From an uncultured Odoribacter sp. (lineage in GTDB: Bacteria; Bacteroidota; Bacteroidia; Bacteroidales; Marinifilaceae): DNA of 7,223 bases. The stretch is taken from positions 1 to 7,223 of the forward strand of contig CAJKZL010000145.1 of assembly GCA_905204385.1 (NCBI GenBank), read 5' to 3'. Positions within the stretch are counted from its first letter, which is position 1. Each line of letters begins with the position of its first letter. The position numbers and the translations under genes were made by a program. Under the pieces are notes generated by a model. It was not told the origin of the DNA, did not search any database, and was given only the letters and a program-made list of their open reading frames with translations. Below are positions 1 through 5,999 of the stretch, piece after piece.

Positions 1-537
1 ACAGCAACCGATGCCCGGTAGATCAACAGTGTCGACTGGGTATCGACGAGCGGCCTCGACAATAGTGTACGCAGTTCGGTGAGGAATGTCAATCTCTCCG
101 AAACGTTAAAGGCTGATTTCCGGTTAGACGAATTGTATATCGGAATCAAGGCGGGAGGGAAGTGGATCTATGCAACTTCGAGACGGGAGAATTTCACCAC
201 GATCAATTCTGTGGATATGAATTACGGGATATCTGCAGTCGTTCCGCTTGTGTGGAAGTTTAAGTTGTCGACCAATCTGACTTTGTTCAGCCGTCGGGGA
301 TATGACGACCGTTCGATGAATACGGATGATGTGGTGTGGAATGCTACGCTTTCGCGTAGTTTCCTAAAGGGTAACCTGACTTGTTTCATAGACGGCTTCG
401 ACCTGCTCAGGCAGCTTTCCAGCATTTATCAAACTGTTAATGTGCAAGGCCGCACCGAGACGTGGTATAACTCTCTGCCCCGTTATTATCTGTTCAGGGC
501 GATGTATCGGTTGAACAAACAGCCGAAGAAAAAATAG
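1..537 (+). pseudogene. C-terminal fragment of an outer-membrane beta-barrel protein (OMP_b-brl_3 / TonB-receptor-like), with in-frame stop
   Basis: The reading frame that ends with TAG at 535-537 encodes the last strands of an outer-membrane beta barrel. Alternating hydrophobic and polar strands, the stretch SRRGYDDRSMNTDDVVWNA, the phrase GRTETWYNSLPRY and a closing strand ending YRLN before a basic tail (KQPKKK) match my memory of Bacteroides barrels of the OMP_b-brl_3 type. Such proteins sit in the outer membrane; many resemble TonB-dependent receptors. The plug and most of the barrel would lie left of the window. The frame stays barrel-like upstream to base 22, but bases 19-21 are TAG, so the gene is either broken by a nonsense mutation or is an already truncated remnant. 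The GTG at 79 is not a credible start, because it falls inside the barrel with no signal peptide. Family assignment is fairly sure; substrate is unknown. No terminator hairpin with a T-tract follows. Confidence 0.68.
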
Positions 538-633
538 AGGGACTCTCACCCTGCACGTGAAGGAGTAAGTATTGCAGGCATCCGCGATGCTATGAAAAAT
601 ATAGGCATTGAAAGAACCTTCCAATGTAGTGCT

Positions 634-957
634 TCAACTTTTGCATGCTTCCACTGTCATCGATTCCAGCAGATTTGCCCATTCAGGAATCATTTTTCCA
701 TGGGATTCGATATTTTGAAGTTCCGGAGTTTCACTTTTACCTGATTCCATGAAAACGATCTGTTTAAAACTACTTCGCTCAAGCAATAATTTTATTGTGG
801 ATTTGTCATATACCATCTGATGTCCCCAAAATTGAATAAAGTTGTTGACAATAAATGCCATCGGATAGGCCCTATTTTGCGGGAAGTCTTTTCCCTGAAA
901 ATATCTTTGTAAATAAAGATTTGTTTTTGTTACTTTGGCGAAATTTGAAATAAAATC
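634..957 (-). pseudogene. Remnant of a class I SAM-dependent methyltransferase (C-terminal part only)
   Basis: On the minus strand, an open frame from 957 to the TGA at 634-636 encodes about 107 residues. An ATG exists at 859-861, but family-like sequence continues before it (YLQRYFQ, then NRAYPMAFIVNNF). The recognisable part is NNFIQFWGHQMVYD followed by SGKSETPELQNIESHGKMIP and an ending close to ESMTVEA. From memory this pattern is the C-terminal third of small methyltransferases that methylate unknown small molecules or sugars, in which a WGHQ.IYD segment precedes a segment of PEL..LE.HGR type. The N-terminal Rossmann half with the SAM-binding glycine motif is missing: the frame meets TAA at 958-960, at the edge of the alpha-galactosidase gene on the other strand. 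I read it as a decayed fragment rather than a working 75-residue protein. Bases 538-633, between this remnant and the barrel gene, show nothing I can name. Confidence 0.55.
906..937 (+). promoter_or_regulatory. Bacteroides-type promoter for the alpha-galactosidase gene
   Basis: TTTG at 906-909 is followed, after exactly 20 bases, by TTACTTTG at 930-937. The Bacteroides sigma-ABfr consensus is TTTG, 19-21 bases, TAnnTTTG; only the second base of the -7 element differs here. Transcription would begin near 943, leaving a short leader of about 20 bases before the ATG at 965. No Shine-Dalgarno sequence is visible, as is usual in this phylum. The promoter overlaps the upstream end of the methyltransferase remnant on the other strand. 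Confidence 0.6.
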
Positions 958-964
958 TTAATAT

Positions 965-3130
965 ATGAAGAGAGTGCTTATTTTATTCGTCTGCTTGTGG
1001 GCTTATGGACAAATTATGGCTGCAGAGCAGAAAGTAATCCGTATTTCGACTAATTCGATCGACCTGATTCTGAAGGTGGCCTCGAACGGGAGGTTGTATC
1101 AGGCTTATGTGGGAGACAAACTGCAATATGAACAGGATTTGAAAAATCTGGCGGCAGGCCGGGGATGGGAAGTGTATCCCGGTTCCGGCGGGGAAGATTA
1201 TTTTGAACCTGCCTTGGGCGTAACGCATAATGACGGAAATCTGACTACTATTTTAAAGTATGTGTCTTCCGGTTCCCATGCGGTTTCCGGAGGGACCGAG
1301 ACGGTGATCCGGTTGCAGGATGAGCGATATCCGGTGGAGGTGACGTTGCATTATGTGGCTTATCCGGAGGAAAATGTCATAAAAACCTGGAGTGAGATCC
1401 GGCATCAGGAGAAGAAACCGGTGGTGCTTACCCGTTATGCGTCGGCTTTGCTTTATTTTTCGGAAGGCAGTTATTTCCTGACGGAATTCAGCAGCGATTG
1501 GGCCAAAGAAGCGGCGATGAGCAGCCAGCAGTTGCAGTTCGGTAAAAAGATTCTGGACACCAAGTTGGGAAGCCGTGCCGCTATGCATGTGCATCCGTTT
1601 TTTGAATTGGGATTCGGACAGCCTGTACAGGAACAGCAGGGAAAGGTGATGTTGGGAACGATTGGCTGGACCGGAAATTTTCAGTTTACTTTTGAAGTAG
1701 ACAATGAGGGGAATTTGCGGGTGCTTCCGGGTATCAATCCTTATGCGTCCAATTACGAATTGAAACCGAAAGAAACGTTCAGGACCCCTGAATTTGTTTT
1801 TACGTTCAGCAATGAAGGGACAGGATTAGCCAGCCGGAATTTGCACGATTGGGCCCGCCGATATCAGTTGAAGGACGGAATGGGCGATCGCATGACCTTG
1901 CTCAACAATTGGGAAAACACCGGATTTAATTTCAACGAACAGGTGCTGACCGGTTTGATGAAGGAAGCGAAGGATCTGGGGGTAGATATGTTCTTGCTCG
2001 ATGATGGATGGTTTGCCAATAAATACCCCCGGAAAAACGACAAGGCAGGATTAGGGGATTGGGAAGTCACTCACGATAAGCTGCCCGGAGGCATCCCGGC
2101 CCTTGTTCAAGCGGCAAAGGAAACCGGGGTGAAGTTCGGTATCTGGATCGAGCCGGAGATGGTGAATCCCAAGAGCGAATTGTTCGAGAAACATCCCGAT
2201 TGGGCTATTCATCTCCCTAACCGGGAAACGTATTATTACCGGAATCAGCTGGTGTTGGATTTGAGCAATCCGAAAGTGCAGGATTATGTTTTCGGTGTGG
2301 TGGACCGGATTATGACGGAAAATCCCGAAGTCGCCTATTTTAAATGGGACTGCAATAGTCCGATAACGAATGTGTATTCTCCTTATTTGAAGGAAAAACA
2401 AAACCAGCTTTACATCGACCACGTCAGAGGGATCTATAAAGTGTTGGACCGTGTGAAAGCGAAGTATCCCGATGTGCCGATGATGTTGTGTTCCGGAGGA
2501 GGAGCCCGCTGTGACTATGAAGCGCTGAAATATTTTACCGAGTTCTGGTGTAGCGATAATACCGATCCGATAGAGCGCCTGTATATCCAGTGGGGATTTT
2601 CCCAGATTTTTCCGGCTAAAGCCATGTGTGCCCATGTTACCAGCTGGAACCGCAATACCAGCGTGAAATTCCGTACGGACGTGGCGTCTATGTGTAAGTT
2701 GGGATTCGATATCGGGTTGAAAGGCATGAAGCCCGATGAGCTGGCTTTTTGCAGGTTGGCGGTGGCTAATTTCCACAGACTGAAACCGGTTGTCCTGGAT
2801 GGGGATCTGTACCGTTTGGTATCGCCGTATGAAGGGAACCATATGGCGGTCATGTATGTGGGTAAGGATAGGGGAAAGGCGGTTTTGTATGCCTACGATA
2901 TACATCCCCGCTATCAGGAAAAATTATTGCCGGTGAAAATGAAAGGTTTGGATCCGGCTAAGAGATACAAGGTGGAAGAAATCAATCTTATGCCGGGCAG
3001 TAAATCCAGATTGTCGGTTAACGGTAAGGTTTTATCCGGGGATTATTTGATGAAGGCAGGCATAGAGGTATTTACTGCGGGTCAGTGCAGGAGCAGGGTG
3101 GTAGAGCTGACGGAGGTTGGAGATGAATAG
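965..3130 (+). CDS. Secreted GH36 alpha-galactosidase
   Basis: This complete 721-residue protein hydrolyses terminal alpha-galactosyl residues, as in melibiose or raffinose-family sugars, by a retaining mechanism. Residues 1-20 form a signal peptide (MKRVLILFVCLWAYGQIMA, then AEQ), which suggests a periplasmic location. An N-terminal beta-sandwich domain (about 25-290) precedes a TIM barrel (about 310-610) and a C-terminal beta domain. GH36 marks are LLDDGWF (344-350), WIEPEMV (394-400), YFKWDCN with the likely nucleophile Asp462, CSGGGARCD (509-517) and WCSDNTD with the likely acid/base Asp531. Length is typical for the family. The nucleophile motif reads KWDCN instead of the common KWDMN, and CSGGG is followed by Ala rather than Gly. 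I recall the Cys variant from Bacteroides relatives. An alpha-N-acetylgalactosaminidase activity cannot be excluded from sequence. The gene stands alone, with its own promoter and terminator and no SusC/SusD partners in view. Confidence 0.93.
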   Translation: MKRVLILFVCLWAYGQIMAAEQKVIRISTNSIDLILKVASNGRLYQAYVGDKLQYEQDLKNLAAGRGWEVYPGSGGEDYFEPALGVTHNDGNLTTILKYVSSGSHAVSGGTETVIRLQDERYPVEVTLHYVAYPEENVIKTWSEIRHQEKKPVVLTRYASALLYFSEGSYFLTEFSSDWAKEAAMSSQQLQFGKKILDTKLGSRAAMHVHPFFELGFGQPVQEQQGKVMLGTIGWTGNFQFTFEVDNEGNLRVLPGINPYASNYELKPKETFRTPEFVFTFSNEGTGLASRNLHDWARRYQLKDGMGDRMTLLNNWENTGFNFNEQVLTGLMKEAKDLGVDMFLLDDGWFANKYPRKNDKAGLGDWEVTHDKLPGGIPALVQAAKETGVKFGIWIEPEMVNPKSELFEKHPDWAIHLPNRETYYYRNQLVLDLSNPKVQDYVFGVVDRIMTENPEVAYFKWDCNSPITNVYSPYLKEKQNQLYIDHVRGIYKVLDRVKAKYPDVPMMLCSGGGARCDYEALKYFTEFWCSDNTDPIERLYIQWGFSQIFPAKAMCAHVTSWNRNTSVKFRTDVASMCKLGFDIGLKGMKPDELAFCRLAVANFHRLKPVVLDGDLYRLVSPYEGNHMAVMYVGKDRGKAVLYAYDIHPRYQEKLLPVKMKGLDPAKRYKVEEINLMPGSKSRLSVNGKVLSGDYLMKAGIEVFTAGQCRSRVVELTEVGDE

Positions 3131-3155
3131 ATTATAGATTATAGATGGGGGAAGG

Positions 3156-3194
3156 GCGGCCTTCCGGTTTTGCCGGAAAAGGCCGCGCTTTTTT
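3156..3194 (+). terminator. Rho-independent terminator of the alpha-galactosidase gene
   Basis: GCGGCC (3156-3161) pairs with GGCCGC (3181-3186), and TTCCGG pairs with CCGGAA inside it, with two unpaired extra A bases on the right side and a five-base loop. Six T bases follow at 3189-3194. It starts 25 bases after the stop codon at 3130. It lies 14 bases past the end of the convergent lipoprotein gene, but on that strand no T-tract follows (a C-rich run instead), so it should work mainly rightward. Confidence 0.88.
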
Positions 3195-3199
3195 ATTGT

Positions 3200-4534
3200 T
3201 TAGTTGACGTCTTCGACGCTTTCGTCGTCGACATTCAAGCCTTCACTTTCCGTGTTGTCCAGATAAGTGCTGATCTCCATGCGGAGTTTGGTTGCATTGG
3301 CGGGAGCACGGAAGATCTGGCCGCTGAAGACATCCACGTAGCCCTCGGTTTGGTATTGATAGGAGGAAGAGCGGATGGCATCGGAATTTAAAGTGCTGCT
3401 TCCCTGCATCCAGGTACACCAGTATCTCCATTTGACTTTCGCATTAGGGGCATTGACAAACATTTTCAGTTGGTAGCAAGTTCCGCCTGTCACCGGAATG
3501 TCCTGATTGAGGTAGGTTTTGCCCTCCAGACGGACGGCTTGGTTGCCTGCGTGGACGGGTGAAGTCACCTGAACGACCTGTTTGGAAGCTCCGCTGTTGT
3601 CCAGTTTCCAGGCGGTGGGGGCATTGTCCGTAAAGCCGTTCTCGAAACCGCCGTTGTTTACCAGATTAATTCCGTTGCCCTGACCTTTGCAAGGTCCTTC
3701 GGGAAGGTCTATGTTCCAGTCGGATTCCTGGAAGATCTGCTGGTCCCAATCGATGGTTTCGGCAATGATATCGATCGCGGGTTTATTCTGATCATTATTG
3801 AAAACAGCCTTCAATTCGGTGATGTGATTGGCTTGCAGGGTTTGAATGGTATGTACCGGCGTCACAAATACGAGTGAGTTGGAAGAAAGCGTAAGGTTCA
3901 TCTGTTCTTTGGGAGGGAACAAAAGGATAGAGGTCTCCGAAGTGCCGCTTTCATCGGCAGGAATGATGTCTTTGGTCAGGCTGGTCTGGCCCGAATAGGT
4001 CCCCGACAGACTCATCTTATCCTGAAGGTTGGTGAGGTTGATCTGTAAATCGGTGAGCCATTGCGGGATATTTTCAATAATCACTTTCAGCATAGCTACT
4101 TTCCGCTGCAGGTCGAAAGTAGCATTCCCGCCGGATTCGCTTACCTCGAAATCGGTCGTTCCCAAACAATAATCCTTAGCTTCTCCTTTTATTTTCAGCA
4201 GAATTTGGTCGGGGCTGGAGTGGTCGGTATATTCCCAGTTATCCTGGTCATCGGCATAGGTGACGCAATAACCCGTATACGATCCAGGGAATAGTTTGAG
4301 GCTCAATTGCCCGCCGGGATCGGTGGAATTGACGGAATGACGGCTTACCGTGTTTGTGGATTTGTCGTAAATGAAAAACTGGTAGGCGGGAGGAAGAGAG
4401 TTGATCCCTGAAAGACTCCGGGTTCTGAAATACATTGCAACATCCTGGCGGTCGCTGTCTGATGGCCAGGATTCCATGGAGTGGTGGCATGCTCCTGTCA
4501 AGAGCATAAGTCCTGCTATCATAAGACGTTTCAT
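3200..4534 (-). CDS. FimB/Mfa2-like lipoprotein with a C-terminal carbohydrate-binding-like domain
   Basis: This is a 444-residue lipoprotein. I start it at the ATG at 4532-4534, because this gives a clean type II signal peptide (MKRLMIAGLMLLTGAC, lipidated Cys16). An in-frame ATG 45 bases upstream would add an unlikely hydrophobic stretch. Residues about 30-250 resemble the FimB/Mfa2 anchor or minor subunits of Bacteroidales fimbriae: paired beta sandwiches, a GSYTGYCVTYAD strand, and the segment RKVAMLKVIIENIP. Residues about 288-430 form a second domain beginning NLVNNGGFENG, with W, Y and G residues typical of jelly-roll carbohydrate-binding modules (CBM4/9-like). The last 20 residues are strongly acidic. 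The likely place is the outer-membrane surface, as a fimbrial tip or anchor piece or a glycan-binding lipoprotein. No major fimbrillin gene is nearby. The gene converges on the alpha-galactosidase, with the terminator between them. Fold assignment comes from pattern memory only. Confidence 0.68.
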   Translation of the reverse strand: MKRLMIAGLMLLTGACHHSMESWPSDSDRQDVAMYFRTRSLSGINSLPPAYQFFIYDKSTNTVSRHSVNSTDPGGQLSLKLFPGSYTGYCVTYADDQDNWEYTDHSSPDQILLKIKGEAKDYCLGTTDFEVSESGGNATFDLQRKVAMLKVIIENIPQWLTDLQINLTNLQDKMSLSGTYSGQTSLTKDIIPADESGTSETSILLFPPKEQMNLTLSSNSLVFVTPVHTIQTLQANHITELKAVFNNDQNKPAIDIIAETIDWDQQIFQESDWNIDLPEGPCKGQGNGINLVNNGGFENGFTDNAPTAWKLDNSGASKQVVQVTSPVHAGNQAVRLEGKTYLNQDIPVTGGTCYQLKMFVNAPNAKVKWRYWCTWMQGSSTLNSDAIRSSSYQYQTEGYVDVFSGQIFRAPANATKLRMEISTYLDNTESEGLNVDDESVEDVN

Positions 4535-4575
4535 GATAAAAGAATTGAATAAAAATAATGTGATAAAATCTGGAA

Positions 4576-4596
4576 ACATTCCTCCACAGGGAATGT
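4576..4596 (-). other. Small hairpin in the leader of the lipoprotein gene
   Basis: ACATTCC (4576-4582) and GGAATGT (4590-4596) are perfect 7-base inverted arms around a 7-base loop. The hairpin lies 42 bases upstream of the preferred ATG, inside the predicted leader, and next to a run of seven G bases (4598-4604). No T-tract follows on either strand, so it is not a simple terminator. It could be a leader structure or an operator half-site pair; the function is not known. Confidence 0.35.
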
Positions 4597-4628
4597 CGGG
4601 GGGGAAATCCTATTGTTTTTGAATGATA

Positions 4629-4659
4629 TAAAATTATGAAAATTCGAGGAGACAGCCAA
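4629..4659 (-). promoter_or_regulatory. Possible promoter for the lipoprotein gene
   Basis: Read on the minus strand, TTGG (4656-4659) is followed after 19 bases by TAATTTTA (4629-4636). This is close to the Bacteroides pattern TTTG/TTGG, 19-21 bases, TAnnTTTG, with one mismatch in the -7 element. Transcription would start near 4622 and give a leader of about 90 bases. The area is AT-rich, so chance matches are possible. Confidence 0.35.
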
Positions 4660-4675
4660 TAGAGGGGAAAGACTT

Positions 4676-4688
4676 TTTTATTAAAAAA
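4676..4688. repeat. Left copy of a 13-base direct repeat bounding the AT-rich island
   Basis: TTTTATTAAAAAA occurs here and again, exactly, at 5924-5936. The two copies bracket the AT-rich stretch with the nuclease fragment and the broken regulator. The right copy overlaps the T-tract of the hydrogenase operon terminator. The repeat could be a target-site duplication or an attachment-site core, but its low complexity makes chance a real alternative. Confidence 0.35.
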
Positions 4689-4923
4689 TTACGGTTCTCA
4701 GAGCAAAAAAAGCGAATATATGTGTTAGAACTGATTCATAACGCATTGAACAGAGAAGTTTTCAACCCTGCGACTATCCAACGGTGTGATGTTACTACCC
4801 CTATAAGTTGGGTTACATGCTATCATCTTGAAGTGGTTATTGCTCTTACGTTTAGGATAAACACCTACAAGGCAGGCAGGATAAGGCAGAAGGTTTTGGA
4901 AAGTTTGTACCAGCGAAAAGCAT
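4689..4923. other. Gene-free stretch left of the nuclease fragment
   Basis: No gene here can be supported. Two overlapping open frames exist on opposite strands: 67 codons on plus at 4722-4925, and 93 codons on minus at 5006-4725. Neither shows a domain I recognise. The minus one would overlap the start of the nuclease fragment. The stretch may be leftover DNA of whatever element brought the nuclease. The larger gene-free interval 4535-4953 otherwise holds only the lipoprotein leader and promoter candidate, the repeat, and the dyad at 4924-4949. Confidence 0.4.
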
Positions 4924-4949
4924 AATTCGTTCGTTGGAACGAATGAATT
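4924..4949. repeat. 12-base-arm inverted repeat directly before the nuclease start
   Basis: AATTCGTTCGTT (4924-4935) faces AACGAATGAATT (4938-4949) across a two-base GG centre. Eleven of twelve pairs are Watson-Crick; the remaining one is a G-T wobble. It ends four bases before the ATG at 4954. It could be an operator for the downstream gene, a hairpin masking its start, or a scar or end of a mobile element where the nuclease lost its 5' part. Confidence 0.6.
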
Positions 4950-4953
4950 GCCT

Positions 4954-5721
4954 ATGGTACAGTTTAAAATAGATGCAAATTTCCCGCTTTCAGCATTTAT
5001 GAACATTAGTTTTACTCACCATTATGCTATCATCAGCAAAGTAAAGGATACAGAGCAACGAAAATTCTACATTCAATTTGCTGCTGACACAAAAGCAAAA
5101 GTAGAGGATTTGGAACGAATGATAAACGATGATTTGTATAGTCATCAAGGTGAGTTGCCAAATAATTTCAAGAAAGCAATCCCCGATCAGCTACAAGCAT
5201 ATCGTGCAATCACGATGTTCAAAGATGAATATCTGCTTGACTTTATCAACACCGAAGAATTGTTCGTTCGGGACAAGGATAGAGATGAACGGGTAATTGA
5301 ACAAAGCATAGTGCAGAATGTAAAAGAGTTTATTATGACATTCGGCAAAGACTTTACATTTGTAGGCAACCAATATCATTTAGAAAAGTTTGGCATAGAA
5401 GAGTTTCCTGATTTGCTATTCTTCAATAGAGAATTAGTGGCTCTCGTTTGTGTGGAGTTGAAAGACGGCCCATTCAAGACCTCGTATCTGGGTCAATTGG
5501 CCGGATATCTGCGTATTCTTGATGATGAAGTACGCAAGCCAAACGAAAATCCCTCTATAGGAATCATTCTTTGCAAAAGTGCTAGTAAGAAATTCGTTGA
5601 GTATGTAATCCAAGACTATAACAAGCCTATGGGTGTAGCGACATATAAGACTACTGCCGATATGGATGAACGTCTAAAGAGATTACTTCCTCCTGTAGAA
5701 GAATTAGAAAAACTTCTTTAA
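4954..5721 (+). CDS. YhcG/DUF1016-family PDDEXK nuclease, 5'-truncated
   Basis: The frame encodes 255 residues from the ATG at 4954 (a TTG at 4948 would add two). The C-terminal half is a PDDEXK nuclease domain of the YhcG/DUF1016 family: FGKDFTFVGNQYHLE, FPDLLFFNRELVALVCVELK and NENPSIGIILCK are characteristic. Counting from the TTG, Asp155 and the ExK pair Glu170/Lys172 are the likely metal-site residues, with a QxxxY motif at 183-187. Residues about 12-105 correspond to the last part of the DUF1016 N-terminal domain (FMNISFTHH through EYLLDFIN). The first 70-100 residues of that domain, normally helical and DNA-binding-like, are absent, since full family members have about 340-375 residues. 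Relatives are linked to DNA recombination or defence and often occur in restriction-modification loci. The gene is AT-rich (21 of 60 G/C at 5041-5100, against 33 of 60 at 2101-2160 in the alpha-galactosidase), which hints at transfer. The active site is intact, but a functional protein is doubtful. Confidence 0.8.
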   Translation: MVQFKIDANFPLSAFMNISFTHHYAIISKVKDTEQRKFYIQFAADTKAKVEDLERMINDDLYSHQGELPNNFKKAIPDQLQAYRAITMFKDEYLLDFINTEELFVRDKDRDERVIEQSIVQNVKEFIMTFGKDFTFVGNQYHLEKFGIEEFPDLLFFNRELVALVCVELKDGPFKTSYLGQLAGYLRILDDEVRKPNENPSIGIILCKSASKKFVEYVIQDYNKPMGVATYKTTADMDERLKRLLPPVEELEKLL

Positions 5722-5731
5722 TTCATTATAT

Positions 5732-5855
5732 ATGTTATTGGGAAAGAGAATTAAGGGAGGAACGAGGACTGCTTCAACGGCAATTAGCAACTGTTCTAGA
5801 AATAGATACTCCTATGTTTAGCAAAATTGAACGTGGCGATAGAAGAGCAAAATAA
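5732..5855 (+). pseudogene. Broken XRE-family helix-turn-helix regulator
   Basis: An ATG at 5732, 10 bases after the nuclease stop codon, opens MLLGKRIK. The family sequence then continues in another frame, from about 5748: ELREERGLLQRQLATVLE and then IDTPMFSKIERGDRRAK, ending at TAA 5853-5855. Together these form the first helices of an XRE/Cro-type DNA-binding domain (LLQRQLATVLEID is the helix-turn-helix, FSKIERGDR the recognition helix and its end). The starting frame itself dies at TAG 5819-5821. The C-terminal half of the usual domain is missing after DRRAK. I recall such regulators next to restriction-modification methyltransferase genes, which fits the neighbouring nuclease. The piece is a pseudogene with both a frameshift and a truncation. 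Bases 5856-5923 after it are very AT-rich, with no gene. Confidence 0.75.
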
Positions 5856-5923
5856 AGATTCAACTTAGAAGTGCAATTTTAAGATAGTATTTAATTCTAA
5901 ATTAATTGCAAATTTTGCGATTA

Positions 5924-5936
5924 TTTTATTAAAAAA
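5924..5936. repeat. Right copy of the 13-base direct repeat
   Basis: This is an exact copy of TTTTATTAAAAAA at 4676-4688, 1,248 bases away. On the minus strand it reads TTTTTTAATAAAA and supplies the T-tract of the hydrogenase operon terminator. If it is a duplication, the cassette would have inserted directly behind that terminator. Confidence 0.35.
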
Positions 5937-5977
5937 CTGTCTTTAAAGGTCAGGATTCGCCTGACCTTTAAAGACAG
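5931..5977 (-). terminator. Rho-independent terminator of the hydrogenase operon
   Basis: CTGTCTTTAAAGGTCAGG (5937-5954) and its perfect complement (5960-5977) form an 18-bp stem with a five-base loop. On the minus strand, six T bases follow (5936-5931). It begins 22 bases past the stop codon of the [2Fe-2S] subunit gene at 6000 and closes the operon. Confidence 0.92.
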
Positions 5978-5999
5978 AACAAGGGGATGGAAACCGGAC

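Noticed and set aside
543..590. Small inverted repeats after the barrel gene (543-565 and 578-590)
   Set aside because: Stems of only 4-7 pairs with a mismatch or bulge and no T-tract; not a credible terminator.
2051..2905. 284-codon open frame on the minus strand
   Set aside because: It lies wholly inside the well-supported alpha-galactosidase gene and has a His/Ile-rich shadow composition typical of antisense frames.
3131..3144. Doubled ATTATAG after the alpha-galactosidase stop
   Set aside because: Two 7-base copies in AT-rich DNA; most likely a simple slippage repeat without a role.
4722..4925. 67-codon open frame on the plus strand before the nuclease
   Set aside because: No recognisable domain, no good promoter or start context, and a competing open frame on the other strand; not called as a gene.
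4725..5006. 93-codon open frame on the minus strand
   Set aside because: It overlaps the start of the better supported nuclease gene and the dyad. I could not recognise a family, although the composition is not obviously random.
5904..5922. Imperfect palindrome in the AT-rich spacer (AATTGCAAA facing TTTGCGATT)
   Set aside because: It has one wobble pair and lies in very AT-rich DNA with no gene next to it, so it is too weak to call an operator or a terminator.
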